Below are positions 50,498 to 60,171 of a DNA stretch of 64,000 bases, piece after piece. Location: contig NZ_DEXW01000062.1 in NCBI RefSeq assembly GCF_002364335.1, positions 18,995-82,994 of the forward strand, given 5' to 3'. The translations under genes and the position numbers were made by a program. Numbering within the stretch: the first letter of the stretch is position 1; every line of letters begins with the position of its first letter. Under the pieces are notes generated by a model. It did not search any database and was not told the DNA's origin. It saw only the letters and a program-made list of their open reading frames with translations. This DNA is from Winogradskyella sp. UBA3174 (lineage in GTDB: Bacteria; Bacteroidota; Bacteroidia; Flavobacteriales; Flavobacteriaceae).

Positions 50498-52083
50498 AGC
50501 AGTTTTCAGAACTTATAAGCACCATAGAAATCACCAATAAAACCAATGCTAAAATTGATGCATTGGTTGATTATTTTAAAACAGCTCCCGAAAAAGATAA
50601 ACTTTGGTTAATCGCATTATTTACAGGAAAACGACCACCTCGACCAGTAAAAACCACTTTGATGAAACAATGGTGTATGGAAATTACCCAATTGCCAGAA
50701 TGGTTGTTTTTAGAAAGTTATAGCACAGTTGGTGATTTGGGTGAAACACTCGCATTACTATCACCAAAACCATCATGTCAAATAGATAGGTCTTTAAGTG
50801 AATGGATGGCTGAGTTGAAGACTTTAAAACCAAAGGAAGAAGATGAGAAAAAAGCTTATGTTCTTAATGCATGGTCTGGCTTACATCAGCAAGAGCGTCT
50901 TATTTTTAACAAACTTATAGGCGGAAGTTTTAGAATTGGTGTATCCAAGAAAACATTAGTAAATGCACTTGCTAAACTCACTGGGATTCATGCCAACCAA
51001 TTAATGCATAGTATTATTGGTAACTGGGATATTGATTCTATTTCTTTTGAGGATTTAATAAATGGCTCCCATATTAATTATGATAATTCTAAACCTTATC
51101 CATTTTCTTTAGCGTATGCTTTAGAAAAAGAATTACTAGAACTAGGTGAACCAAAAGATTGGATGGTCGAGCAAAAATGGGACGGAATTCGTGGACAAAT
51201 TGTTAAACGGAATAGCGAAATTTATATCTGGTCTCGTGGAGAAGAATTGGTCACACAACAGTTTCCAGAATTGGTAGAGGTGATGTCTAATTTTAAAGAT
51301 GATTTTGTCATTGATGGTGAAATTTTAGCTATGAAAGATAACACCATTTTATTATTCAACGATTTACAAAAACGTCTCAATCGTAAAAATGTAACAAAGA
51401 AATTACTACAAGAAGTACCTGTTGGCTTTTATGCATATGATCTTTTAGAATTTAATAATGAAGATGTACGTGAGAAAACTATGAAAGAAAGGCGTTTAAT
51501 TTTAGAGCAATTATTTGGTTCAATTATGCTTCCAGAGTATTTAAAGCTATCTTTCATTATAGATTTTGAAAAGTGGGAAGAGCTATACAATGTCAGAGCC
51601 AATTCAAGAATGCTAAATAGTGAAGGTTTAATGCTAAAGCAAAAAGCCTCTCCGTATCATACAGGTCGAAAAAAGGGAGATTGGTGGAAATGGAAAGTAG
51701 ACCCGTTAACTATTGATGTGGTTATGATATATGCTCAAAAGGGTAGTGGTCGTCGCAGTTCTAAATATACCGATTACACCTTTGCTGTTAAAAAAGATGA
51801 TAAATTGGTAACCGTTGCAAAGGCTTACTCCGGATTAACAGATAAAGAAATTACAGAAATATCTAAATGGGTAAATAAAAATGCCATTGAAAAATTTGGA
51901 CCAGTACGAACCGTAAAACCCGAATTGGTTTTTGAAATTGCCTTTGAAGGTATTGCGCTTAGTAATAGACATAAATCTGGTGTCGCCCTCCGTTTTCCGA
52001 GAATAGTACGTTGGAGAAAAGACAAACCTGCTTCAGAAATTGATACTATAGAAACCGTTAAACAATTAATAACTGCAACTTGA
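50494..52083 (+). CDS. ATP-dependent DNA ligase (repair operon)
   Basis: The 529-aa ligase has an N-terminal DNA-binding domain (about 1-200), the nucleotidyl-transfer Lys in MVEQKWDGIRGQIV (about 225-238), FVIDGEILAM (motif III), GFYAYDLLEF (IIIa), LNSEGLMLKQ (IV), WWKWKVDPL (V) and the C-terminal OB fold (GVALRFPRIVRWRKDKPA, motif VI). Size and layout match the ligase of the Lhr-linked operon rather than the NAD-dependent replicative enzyme. Start and stop overlap its neighbours by 4 bases. Confidence 0.95.
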   Translation: MKQFSELISTIEITNKTNAKIDALVDYFKTAPEKDKLWLIALFTGKRPPRPVKTTLMKQWCMEITQLPEWLFLESYSTVGDLGETLALLSPKPSCQIDRSLSEWMAELKTLKPKEEDEKKAYVLNAWSGLHQQERLIFNKLIGGSFRIGVSKKTLVNALAKLTGIHANQLMHSIIGNWDIDSISFEDLINGSHINYDNSKPYPFSLAYALEKELLELGEPKDWMVEQKWDGIRGQIVKRNSEIYIWSRGEELVTQQFPELVEVMSNFKDDFVIDGEILAMKDNTILLFNDLQKRLNRKNVTKKLLQEVPVGFYAYDLLEFNNEDVREKTMKERRLILEQLFGSIMLPEYLKLSFIIDFEKWEELYNVRANSRMLNSEGLMLKQKASPYHTGRKKGDWWKWKVDPLTIDVVMIYAQKGSGRRSSKYTDYTFAVKKDDKLVTVAKAYSGLTDKEITEISKWVNKNAIEKFGPVRTVKPELVFEIAFEGIALSNRHKSGVALRFPRIVRWRKDKPASEIDTIETVKQLITAT

Positions 52084-54533
52084 GTAATTTTAGAGACAGT
52101 GTTGGCTTACAGTTAATTAATAATTGGATGGCAGAAAAAGGACAAACACCTTTTCCGTTTCAAACCCAAACATGGCAGCGTTATAGTAATGGTTACAGCG
52201 GTATGGTGATTGCACCTACAGGTTTTGGTAAAACATTTTCTGTGTTTCTTGGAGTGGTTATCGATTACCTTAATCATCCAGAAAAGTATCCAAAAGGTTT
52301 AAAATTATTATGGATTAGTCCATTACGATCTTTAGCAAAAGATTTAGCTAAAGCAATGACCCAAGCTGTAGATGAGATTGGTTTAGATTGGTCGGTACAA
52401 GTACGTAATGGCGATACACCAATAAATATTCGTCGTAAGCAAGAACGTTTAATGCCAGATGTATTATTAACGACGCCAGAAACTATGCATCTTTTGTTTT
52501 CAATGAAAAAGAATTTGCGTTTTTTTAAAGGAGTAAAGTGTGTAGCGATTGATGAGTGGCATGAATTGTTGGGGAATAAAAGAGGTGTACTCACCGAATT
52601 GGCAATTTCTCAGTTGAGACAGTATTCACCTAAACTTCAGATTTGGGGAATAACGGCTACGATTGGTAATTTAGAAGAAGCAAAAGCAGTTTTGTTACCG
52701 TATTCCAATTTAAAAGTCACGCAGATAAAGACGAAGGATAAAAAGAACATAGATATTATCTCGGTTTTGCCAAACGAAATAGAAGTTCTGCCTTGGGCAG
52801 GACACCTAGGTGGTAAAATGGTGGATAAAATTTTACCAATTATCGAATCAAACACAACAACTTTAATATTCACAAATACAAGAGGTCAAGCGGAATTATG
52901 GTATCAGTTACTTTTAAATGCAAATCCAGAATTAGCAGGTTTGTTAGCCATACATCACGGCTCTATAAGCAAAGAACTCAGAAACTGGATTGAAGATAGC
53001 ATTTCAAGTGGTTATTTAAAAGCTGTGGTTTGTACATCATCATTAGATTTAGGTGTCGATTTTAAACCTGTAGATTGTGTGATTCAAATAGGGTCTGCTA
53101 AAGGCATAGCACGTTTTATGCAACGCGCAGGTCGCAGTGGGCATTCTCCTTATGAGCGTTCTAAGATTTACTTTATTCCCACTCATTTATTAGAATTGGT
53201 AGAAGTAGCTGCTTTAAAAGAAGCGGTAAAACAAAACCAGATTGAAACGAGAGACCCAATGGTTTTAACGTTTGATGTTTTAGTACAATTTATGGTGACT
53301 TGCGCAGTTGGGATAGGGTTTGATTCGGAAAAGTTTTTTCAACAAATACAAGAAACACATGCTTTTAGTTATATAACTGAAGATGAATGGCAATGGTGTT
53401 TGCATTTTATAACCAAAGGTGGGAAAACATTGCATTCTTATGAAGAGTTTCATAAAGTTATACTAGATGAGGATGGACTTTATAAAGTAAAAAGCAGGCG
53501 CATAAGTATGCTGCATCGTATGAATATTGGTGCTATTGTTAGTGAAGTCAACTTAATGGTAAAGTTCTTATCAGGAGGTTATATTGGTATGATTGAAGAA
53601 TTCTTTATTTCGAAATTAAAACCTGGAGATAGTTTTATTTTGGCTGGTCGTGTCTTAGAGTTGGTAAAACTTAAAGATATGACTGTTTTGGTAAGAAAAA
53701 GTAAAGCTAAAAAAGCGGTTTCACCAAGTTGGATGGGAGGACGCTTACCGTTAACCTCACATTTAAGTCATTTTTTAAGATTGAAATTATCGGATGCTTT
53801 AGAGCCAGGACGATTAGAAAAAGAGTTACGATTTCTAAATCCTTTGATTTCGAGACAAGCTGAATATTCTCATATTCCAAAAGCAGACGAATTCTTAATA
53901 GAGTTAATTGAAACTAAAGACGGTTACCATGTATTTATGTATCCTTTTGAAGGGAGATTGGTTCATGAGGTCTTTTCAGCATTAATTGCTTATCGCATTA
54001 GTAAGCTTAAACCACTTACGTTTACTATAGCAATGAATGATTATGGTTTTGAGTTATTGAGCGATCAGTCAATTCCGATTTCTGAAGCAAATATTACCGA
54101 ATTATTAAGTAAAGAAAATTTAATGAATGACGTGGTTGCGAGTATAAACGCGTCAGAAATGGCATCACGAAAGTTCAGAGATATTGCTGTTATTGCAGGT
54201 TTGGTTGTTCAGTCGCAACCAGGTACTCGGAAAAGCAACAAAAGCTTGCAGTCGTCATCTGGGCTTATATTTAGAGTTTTAGAAGATTACGAACAAGATA
54301 ATTTATTGCTTCGCCAAGCGTATACAGAAGTTTTTAATCAGCAATTAGAAGAAGTACGATTACAGGCTGCTTTTGAACGTATTTCTAAGAGTAAGATTAT
54401 TATTAAACATGCAAAATCGTTTACACCATTAAGTTTTCCGCTTAAGGTAGATAGTTTGCGTGGCACTATGAGTAACGAAAATTTAGATAAGCGTATTCAG
54501 CGTATAAAAGCACAAACCTTTAAAATTGATTAG
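52080..54533 (+). CDS. Ligase-associated Lhr-like DEXH helicase
   Basis: The 817-aa superfamily 2 helicase has Walker A-type MVIAPTGFGKTFSVFLG, the DEXH-box AIDEWHELLGNKRG, motif III GITATIG, TLIFTNTRGQAELWY, VVCTSSLDLGVDF and motif VI QRAGRSGHSP. The C-terminal half contains the Lhr-specific winged-helix and beta-barrel regions. It starts at TTG 52080, overlapping the ligase stop by 4 bases, which the operon spacing supports. It probably unwinds DNA ends for the exonuclease and ligase. Confidence 0.94.
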   Translation: MSNFRDSVGLQLINNWMAEKGQTPFPFQTQTWQRYSNGYSGMVIAPTGFGKTFSVFLGVVIDYLNHPEKYPKGLKLLWISPLRSLAKDLAKAMTQAVDEIGLDWSVQVRNGDTPINIRRKQERLMPDVLLTTPETMHLLFSMKKNLRFFKGVKCVAIDEWHELLGNKRGVLTELAISQLRQYSPKLQIWGITATIGNLEEAKAVLLPYSNLKVTQIKTKDKKNIDIISVLPNEIEVLPWAGHLGGKMVDKILPIIESNTTTLIFTNTRGQAELWYQLLLNANPELAGLLAIHHGSISKELRNWIEDSISSGYLKAVVCTSSLDLGVDFKPVDCVIQIGSAKGIARFMQRAGRSGHSPYERSKIYFIPTHLLELVEVAALKEAVKQNQIETRDPMVLTFDVLVQFMVTCAVGIGFDSEKFFQQIQETHAFSYITEDEWQWCLHFITKGGKTLHSYEEFHKVILDEDGLYKVKSRRISMLHRMNIGAIVSEVNLMVKFLSGGYIGMIEEFFISKLKPGDSFILAGRVLELVKLKDMTVLVRKSKAKKAVSPSWMGGRLPLTSHLSHFLRLKLSDALEPGRLEKELRFLNPLISRQAEYSHIPKADEFLIELIETKDGYHVFMYPFEGRLVHEVFSALIAYRISKLKPLTFTIAMNDYGFELLSDQSIPISEANITELLSKENLMNDVVASINASEMASRKFRDIAVIAGLVVQSQPGTRKSNKSLQSSSGLIFRVLEDYEQDNLLLRQAYTEVFNQQLEEVRLQAAFERISKSKIIIKHAKSFTPLSFPLKVDSLRGTMSNENLDKRIQRIKAQTFKID

Positions 54534-55181
54534 ATGAATATTGCTGAAGAATTTATAAAAATCAGAAATGAAGAATTGGTTTTAACCAATCAGCGTGCTA
54601 TATACTGGAAACGAGAGAATGCTCTAATTTTATCAGATTTGCATATTGGAAAAACTGGGCATTTTAAAAAACACGGCATCCCAATGCCAGATGCTATTCT
54701 TCAGAAGGATTTAGAACGGCTAGAAGCTCTGACTCTTCACTTTAAAGCTAAATATTTATTCGTTGTTGGTGATTTGTTTCATGCAGAAGCTAACGAGGAT
54801 ATGACCACCTTTAAAAATTGGTTATTGAAGTTTGAATTTTTGAAAATTATACTGATTAAAGGAAATCACGATCGACTTTCAAAAACGATGATGGTAGATT
54901 TTAATATTCAAGTTGAAATAGAATTAGAAATAGACCCTTTTTTATTAGTTCATGAGCATCTAGAAATTCATAAAGAAAATTTTACGATTTCTGGACATAC
55001 TCATCCTGGTGTTTTACTTAAAGGAAAAGGAAGGCAAAGACTAAAATTACCTTGTTATCAGGTGGCTTCAAATCAAATTATTTTGCCAGCTTTTAGTTTA
55101 TTTACAGGTCTTAATACTAGAGCTCAGCTAAAAGATACGGTTACATATGCCTTTACAGAAACCTCGATTTTTAAGTTTTAG
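54534..55181 (+). CDS. pdeM: Ligase-associated endonuclease PdeM
   Basis: The 215-aa calcineurin-like metallophosphoesterase has NALILSDLHIGKTGHFKKHG, VVGDLFHAEANED, LIKGNHDRLS and TISGHTHPGVLL, the full di-metal set. Its ATG directly follows the helicase stop (TAG-ATG). It is the last gene of the repair operon. Its end overlaps the convergent methyltransferase gene by 11 bases, with no terminator seen between them. Confidence 0.93.
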   Translation: MNIAEEFIKIRNEELVLTNQRAIYWKRENALILSDLHIGKTGHFKKHGIPMPDAILQKDLERLEALTLHFKAKYLFVVGDLFHAEANEDMTTFKNWLLKFEFLKIILIKGNHDRLSKTMMVDFNIQVEIELEIDPFLLVHEHLEIHKENFTISGHTHPGVLLKGKGRQRLKLPCYQVASNQIILPAFSLFTGLNTRAQLKDTVTYAFTETSIFKF

Positions 55182-56349
55182 AACACACCAAGATAATTTT
55201 CTCATCATTCAAATCAGTTGTAAAAAATAAGTAGATATTACCACCATCTTTAATCCTAAGTTTCTTACGAATATCACCTACTGACAATGTGAAATTACGA
55301 GTAGTAACATTTGCTTTTGTAATCTTTTCTTTAGCAAAGGCTTTTTTGTTGAAAGGCAGTCGTTTTTCAATTTTAAACCGTCTTCCTGGAAAGTCAACTA
55401 AAAGGTCTGAAGTATATAAATGAGAATGTTTGTGAAGTTTTGATATGTTTAATTCCGAACTAACCGAATTAAATGCGCCAGCTTTTAAAACTACTGAATT
55501 TGGTTCGTACAAATAGGTGAGTGGTTGAGTATATTCTGCTACTGATGCAGATTCATTATTATATTGAAAGTTAAAATTTTGAGCAGCCTCCTTTTGAAGG
55601 TTGGTTGTTTTAATAGAAACCTCACCAAGATAGTCGCGCTCTAAAATCCAAAGCAATTCTTTAACTTCATTATTTAAAGCTACGATGTGTATGTCTTTAA
55701 CATGTTTTAAATCCTTTAAAGTAGCTGATAAATCTAATAATGGTGACGTCTTTATCATTACGTTTTTAGCATGCTTTAAAAACAGGCCTTGAAAGGTTTT
55801 AATGTTAGGAGTACAATCGAACAGTAAGAAAACTTTTTGTTTGGCATCATCTCGTCTTGATGGATCTATATAAATCCAATCGAATGGTTGGTCAATACAC
55901 TTTAGTGCATCAATGCCATTCTGATTCAAACATTCAATATTATTAGAGTTTAAAGTTTTGTAATTTTGTTTTACGATTTCTGAGAGTTCAGCATTTATTT
56001 CGCAATATGTAATATTTTCAATCTGTTTTGAAAAATAATAGGCATCAATTCCGAATCCGCCAGTAAGATCTATTAACGATTTTCCTGAAGTTAGATGAGC
56101 TTTGTGTTTTGCAGTAATTTCAGATGAGGTTTGTTCTATATTTAGCTTATTTGGATAGTAAATATTTTTAGTATTAAACCAAGTTGGTAACTTGTTTTCA
56201 GAACGTTTTTTAGACTCAATTTGTTCTATAATTAACTTAGAATCTAAATGTCCAAAGGGCATACCCTTAAACAGTAAACTAGAAATATCTGATTTTAAAT
56301 TTGAATTTATAAACTTCTGAATTTCAATATGTAGTAGGTCTAAGTTCAA
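55171..56349 (-). CDS. Class I SAM-dependent methyltransferase with THUMP-like region
   Basis: The protein has a SAM-binding site LIDLTGGFGIDAYYFSK and the catalytic-type WIYIDPSRRDDAKQ, with a C-terminal THUMP-like region (about 300-390, GRRFKIEKRLPFNKKA). It resembles RNA or nucleic-acid methyltransferases; the target is unknown. I take the TTG at 56349 (LNLDLLHIEIQKF read with Met) as start because it lies just after the upstream gene's stop. The longer frame to 56385 (MYKNSQKV) adds residues antisense in character and overlaps the upstream gene. It is 7 bases downstream of the AI-2E family gene. Confidence 0.85.
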   Translation of the reverse strand: MNLDLLHIEIQKFINSNLKSDISSLLFKGMPFGHLDSKLIIEQIESKKRSENKLPTWFNTKNIYYPNKLNIEQTSSEITAKHKAHLTSGKSLIDLTGGFGIDAYYFSKQIENITYCEINAELSEIVKQNYKTLNSNNIECLNQNGIDALKCIDQPFDWIYIDPSRRDDAKQKVFLLFDCTPNIKTFQGLFLKHAKNVMIKTSPLLDLSATLKDLKHVKDIHIVALNNEVKELLWILERDYLGEVSIKTTNLQKEAAQNFNFQYNNESASVAEYTQPLTYLYEPNSVVLKAGAFNSVSSELNISKLHKHSHLYTSDLLVDFPGRRFKIEKRLPFNKKAFAKEKITKANVTTRNFTLSVGDIRKKLRIKDGGNIYLFFTTDLNDEKIILVCSKT

Positions 56350-56356
56350 ACTAATT

Positions 56357-57445
56357 TTACAAACCTTTTGTGAGTTTTTGTACAAAATTATATTCAGATA
56401 AAAATTCTTTCAGAATCACTTTTATAGCGGTGTAAGTTGGTATAGCTATAATCATGCCCACAATACCGAATAATATTCCTGAGATAATAATAATTAAGAA
56501 AATTTCTAAAGGATGTGATTTTACACTTTTAGAAAAGATATAGGGTTGGCTAAAGAAATTATCGACCAATTGTGCTACCACAAAACCTATCATTACATAC
56601 GTGGTTTTTGGTAAAATAACTTGGCTAAAACTTTCACCTAAATTACTAGACATACTTAATAATAACATTAAAAAACCACTAACTAAAGGACCTACGTAAG
56701 GTACTAAATTTAGTAGTGCGCATAAAAAGGCAATGACGACTGCATTATCAATATCGAAAATGAGAAGTACTATAGTGTAAATTATAAATAGAATAAGAAT
56801 TTGAAAAATAAGCCCAACAAAATAACGAGAGAGTAAATCTTTAATTTTAGTGAAAGACCGTTTTGTGCCTGTTTCTTTTCCTGTTGGAATAAAGGTCATA
56901 ATTCCATCTTCAAATAACTTGCTGTCTTTTAAAAAGAAGAATGAAATAAATAACACTGAAAATAAGCCTATACTAAAACTACCAAGTCCGCTTATAAAAC
57001 TATTGAGAAAGTTAGGGATAACGGCAAAATCTAATTTTGAAAGTAAGTTAGAGTCTTTAAGAGATTGCTCTACATCGATATTCTGAAATTCAAAATAAGT
57101 CACAATTTGGTTGTATAAATCTTCAACATTTGTTTGCAACTGTTCAATATTAAGCAATGCTAAATTCTGACCTTGTTCTGCAACAAGCGGAATAAACATA
57201 ACTACTAAACCTATCAGTACACCAATGAGCAAAACCATTGTTGTAACTACTGCAATTGTGTTATTAAATTTTAATTTTCGTCTTAGAAATAATATAATTG
57301 GGCGACCGATTAATGAAATTACCGCAGCAACAGCGATGTAAACAATTACGGATTGAATCTTGTAAAAAAAGAAGACAACCAAAATAATGGCTAATAGAAT
57401 GCCAAGTGCTCTTAAAATACCGTTTGCAATAATTTTTGAGTTCAT
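56357..57445 (-). CDS. AI-2E family transporter (PerM-like)
   Basis: The membrane protein of about 362 aa has seven or eight hydrophobic segments and the AI-2E/PerM family segments AVISLIGRPIILFLRRKL, AFLCALLNLVPYVGPLVSGF (typical of the family) and HPLEIFLIIIISGILFGIVG near the end. The start is placed at MNSKIIANGIL (57445), since the six residues upstream (MIKLIE) break the usual family start. The substrate is not predictable, and export of small molecules or ion/proton exchange is reported for relatives. It shares direction with the methyltransferase that follows. Confidence 0.9.
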   Translation of the reverse strand: MNSKIIANGILRALGILLAIILVVFFFYKIQSVIVYIAVAAVISLIGRPIILFLRRKLKFNNTIAVVTTMVLLIGVLIGLVVMFIPLVAEQGQNLALLNIEQLQTNVEDLYNQIVTYFEFQNIDVEQSLKDSNLLSKLDFAVIPNFLNSFISGLGSFSIGLFSVLFISFFFLKDSKLFEDGIMTFIPTGKETGTKRSFTKIKDLLSRYFVGLIFQILILFIIYTIVLLIFDIDNAVVIAFLCALLNLVPYVGPLVSGFLMLLLSMSSNLGESFSQVILPKTTYVMIGFVVAQLVDNFFSQPYIFSKSVKSHPLEIFLIIIISGILFGIVGMIIAIPTYTAIKVILKEFLSEYNFVQKLTKGL

Positions 57446-57493
57446 CTCAATTAATTTAATCAAAGATGCTGAAATAAATTCAGCACCACAAAT

Positions 57494-57997
57494 TTAAGAA
57501 TTTAGTTGTTTAGTAAGCTCGTAGAGCGCAATACTTGTAGCTTGCACAACATTCATACTACTATTATTACCATACATGTTAATCTGAACAGTGGCATCAC
57601 ATTGTTTGAGGAGTGTTTCTGAAACGCCAAAATTTTCATCTCCAAGGATTAAAGTTATGGGTTGTTTGGTTTTTAGTTCAAATTCGCTAAGATTTGTACT
57701 CGTCTCGGTAATCTCTAAAGCGATTACATAATTGCCTCTAGATTTTAATTCATCTACGACCGTATTAATATCGGTTTCAAATCTATGGTCAATGTAGTTT
57801 TCTGTAGATCGCGATGTTTTAGTCATTCGTTTTCCTAATGTCACATTTTCTCCGCAAAAAACAACTTCTTCGATGCCGAAAGCATCTGCTATTCTAAACA
57901 AACTACCAATATTTGGCGCATTGGTAATGTTATCACAGACTAAAGTGATTGAGTGTTTTTGTTGTTTGAAATTCCTATTTTGGTGGGTTAATTGCAA
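57494..57997 (-). CDS. TrmH-family (SpoU) RNA methyltransferase
   Basis: The 167-aa SPOUT enzyme has the three SpoU motifs: NITNAPNIGSLFRIADAFG (about 27-45), LILGDENFGVSETLL (about 116-130) and INMYGNNSSMNVVQATSIAL (about 138-157), the last forming the trefoil-knot SAM site. It lacks an N-terminal substrate domain. It probably methylates 2'-O-ribose of tRNA or rRNA. It is in a minus-strand run of housekeeping genes. Confidence 0.93.
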   Translation of the reverse strand: MQLTHQNRNFKQQKHSITLVCDNITNAPNIGSLFRIADAFGIEEVVFCGENVTLGKRMTKTSRSTENYIDHRFETDINTVVDELKSRGNYVIALEITETSTNLSEFELKTKQPITLILGDENFGVSETLLKQCDATVQINMYGNNSSMNVVQATSIALYELTKQLNS

Positions 57998-58011
57998 TAT
58001 ATTCAGTTTAT

Positions 58012-58221
58012 TTAGAGTTCAAAATGAGAAGGAGTTCCACATTGATAAATAGTATGATACGAGTGTCCGAAACAGCAAGTTATTCCTGTAGGACAGTTTT
58101 CGTGAAACGATGAAATACCTGTTGTGTAAGTGTGACTATTTATTGAACCCATAGATTGAAATGTAAATGCTATCACTAAGACTAACGCAAAGATCTTATC
58201 TTTAATTAAAAATTTCTTCAT
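58012..58221 (-). CDS. Small exported cysteine-containing protein
   Basis: The 69-aa protein has a signal-like start (MKKFLIKDKIFALVLVIAFT) and a mature part with three Cys and several His (ENCPTGITCCFGHSYHTIYQ followed by CGTPSHF). The Cys/His content suggests metal binding or disulfides. Homologues are not recalled with certainty and the function is unknown. It is 14 bases upstream of the TrmH-type gene on the same strand. Confidence 0.6.
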   Translation of the reverse strand: MKKFLIKDKIFALVLVIAFTFQSMGSINSHTYTTGISSFHENCPTGITCCFGHSYHTIYQCGTPSHFEL

Positions 58222-58260
58222 GTCTATATTTAGTCTTTATTCTTGGTTCTTTTGTCTGTT

Positions 58261-58902
58261 TTAATTCTCAAAAGCATATTTAATAATATTTGCTCCCATT
58301 TTTAGCGCTTTTTCTCTAACATCTTCTGGGTCACTATGTACTTCTTGGTCTTCCCAACCATCACCTAAATCACTTTCAAAAGTAAATAACAACACCAATC
58401 TGCTTTCGTGAAAAATACCGAAAGCTTGTGGTGCTTTACCATCATGCTCATGTATTTTAGGTAAACCTAGAGGGAAGCTGTAAGCCGTACTAAAAATCTT
58501 ATGGTCTTTTGGGATTTCTATTAATTCGCTATTTGGGAATATTTTCTTTAACTCTTTTGTAATGTAAGGTTCCATTCCATAATTATCATCTATGTGAAGA
58601 AATCCGCCAGAGATTAAATAATTTCTTAAATTTTCTGAATCGTCATCGCTAAAAAAGACATTGCCATGACCTGTCATATGTAATAATGGAAATTGAAAAA
58701 TATCCGTGCTACCAGCTTCTACTGTTTGAATATTCTCATTAATATTAGTGTTAATGTTATCATTGCAATATTTTACCAAATTTGGTAAAGCGGTTGGATT
58801 ACCATACCAATCACCACCACCTTTATACTTTAGTACTGCGACATCTTGAGATAGAAGTATTAAAGAAAAAAGCGAAAAGAAAAGAGAAAAAAATAGTTTC
58901 AT
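58261..58902 (-). CDS. DUF4159-domain protein
   Basis: The 213-aa exported protein has a signal peptide (MKLFFSLFFSLFSLILLSQ) and a DUF4159 domain, which has a flavodoxin/ThuA-like glutamine-amidotransferase-type fold. Key segments are FPLLHMTGHGNVFFSDDDSE, NLRNYLISGGFLHIDDNYG and VLLFTFESDLGDGWEDQEVH. The function is unknown; it is regularly conserved in Bacteroidota. It starts 2 bases before the rsmE stop and is translationally coupled to it. Confidence 0.9.
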   Translation of the reverse strand: MKLFFSLFFSLFSLILLSQDVAVLKYKGGGDWYGNPTALPNLVKYCNDNINTNINENIQTVEAGSTDIFQFPLLHMTGHGNVFFSDDDSENLRNYLISGGFLHIDDNYGMEPYITKELKKIFPNSELIEIPKDHKIFSTAYSFPLGLPKIHEHDGKAPQAFGIFHESRLVLLFTFESDLGDGWEDQEVHSDPEDVREKALKMGANIIKYAFEN

Positions 58903-58904
58903 AG

Positions 58905-59609
58905 TTATTCATTTATAAAAGCGACTGAATGACAAGCTACAATAGCAGCAGTTTCAGTGCGTAATCTCGTCTCACCCAAAGTTACAGGAATAAAATTATG
59001 ATGCAAAGCCATTTCGATTTCTTTAACGCTAAAATCACCTTCGGGTCCAATTAATATGAGGCAATCTTCATTTTCAATCAGTTGTGATTTAAGTGATTTT
59101 TTATCTGTTTCTTCACAATGTGCAATAAATTTTTTATTATAATAGTTTTGATTTACAAAATCCTTAAAAGCTCTTGGCTCATTAAGTTTTGGTAAGTAGC
59201 AGTGCAGTGATTGCTTCATTGCAGATTGTATAATTTTATTGAAGCGTTCTAATTTTAGAACTTTTCGCTCACTATGATCGCAGATTATTGGTGTTATTTC
59301 TTCAATCCCAATTTCAGTAGCTTTCTCTAAAAACCACTCATAGCGATCATTCATTTTGGTTGGTGCGACTACTAAGTGTAAATTGTAGTTGCGTTTAGGT
59401 TTCAAAGTTTTAGACGTAATATTTACTGAACAATTCTTAATGCCTGCTAAGCTTAACTCAGCTTCAAATAGCCAACCTTTACCATTGGTAATGTGTAATT
59501 GGTCACCAACGTTTTTACGAAGTACTTTTACGATGTGTCGACTTTCTTCTTTGTCAAAGTTAAAAGTAGAATCGTTTTCTGAAATGTTGGGATTGTAAAA
59601 TAGTTGCAT
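58905..59609 (-). CDS. rsmE: 16S rRNA m3U1498 methyltransferase
   Basis: The 234-aa SPOUT-fold RsmE has an N-terminal PUA-like domain (ESRHIVKVLRKNVGDQLHIT) and C-terminal SAM knot with LIGPEGDFSVKEIEMALHH and the signature LGETRLRTETAAIVA. LVVAPTKMNDRYEWFLEKAT and LGIEEITPI-type ATEIGIEEITPIICDHSERK are diagnostic. It methylates U1498 of 16S rRNA. It is upstream of, and coupled to, the DUF4159 gene. Confidence 0.95.
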   Translation of the reverse strand: MQLFYNPNISENDSTFNFDKEESRHIVKVLRKNVGDQLHITNGKGWLFEAELSLAGIKNCSVNITSKTLKPKRNYNLHLVVAPTKMNDRYEWFLEKATEIGIEEITPIICDHSERKVLKLERFNKIIQSAMKQSLHCYLPKLNEPRAFKDFVNQNYYNKKFIAHCEETDKKSLKSQLIENEDCLILIGPEGDFSVKEIEMALHHNFIPVTLGETRLRTETAAIVACHSVAFINE

Positions 59610-59616
59610 TTGAAGC

Positions 59617-60069
59617 TTAGTTTTTCCTGGTAAAATGTTTTGCTGTACTTAGTATTATATTCAAAATAAATAACAATTGCGATACTATAAATACGATCAC
59701 TAAAATCGTTATAAATAAATTTAGTTTTGAAGTTTCATCAAATAAAAGGAATTTAGATTCTATTACCCTGTCCAAAAGAAAATACCCGATAAAATATATA
59801 GGTATTAAACCCAAAGTTAATAAAGTATGGGTTTCTTTTAGAAAAACAATTATTTGTATTTTATCAATGCTGAAAAGCCAATATATAAAACCAATTAACG
59901 CGAAATAGATTGCTAATGATTCTGAGAGGGCATAATTTTTAATCACATAATAAGTATCATGAATATTTATATCTATAACTGCGTCATCACTATTAAAAAA
60001 ATAAAGCACTAATAGGATAAAAAATAGCGAAGCAAACCAATAATAAAAGTAAACTTTTAATGTCTTCAT
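59617..60069 (-). CDS. Small membrane protein with cytochrome-oxidase-like motif
   Basis: The 150-aa protein has four membrane segments (about 10-24, 50-68, 82-103, 118-143). The loop after the first carries DINIHDTYYVIKNYAL, which resembles the HDTYYVVAHFHY motif of cytochrome oxidase subunit I but lacks the His ligands, so no haem-copper centre can form. It looks like a stand-alone family related to, or imitating, one oxidase loop; the function is unknown. It is 7 bases upstream of rsmE. Confidence 0.75.
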   Translation of the reverse strand: MKTLKVYFYYWFASLFFILLVLYFFNSDDAVIDINIHDTYYVIKNYALSESLAIYFALIGFIYWLFSIDKIQIIVFLKETHTLLTLGLIPIYFIGYFLLDRVIESKFLLFDETSKLNLFITILVIVFIVSQLLFILNIILSTAKHFTRKN

Positions 60070-60171
60070 TTTTATATGATTTTTCTCGATTTGGGTTTTC
60101 AGTAAAAAACTAAATTTTAAGATACAATTGAGATGAAGTTTTTATAAGGATGTTAACCAGTATTTTAACAA

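Noticed and set aside
49472..55181. Exonuclease-ligase-helicase-PdeM set as a new defence system
   Set aside because: This four-gene ligase-associated repair module is already known and widespread in bacteria.
57467..57485. Hairpin TGCTGAA-ATAAA-TTCAGCA between the TrmH-type and AI-2E genes
   Set aside because: The stem is only 7 bases with no convincing T-run, so a terminator cannot be claimed.
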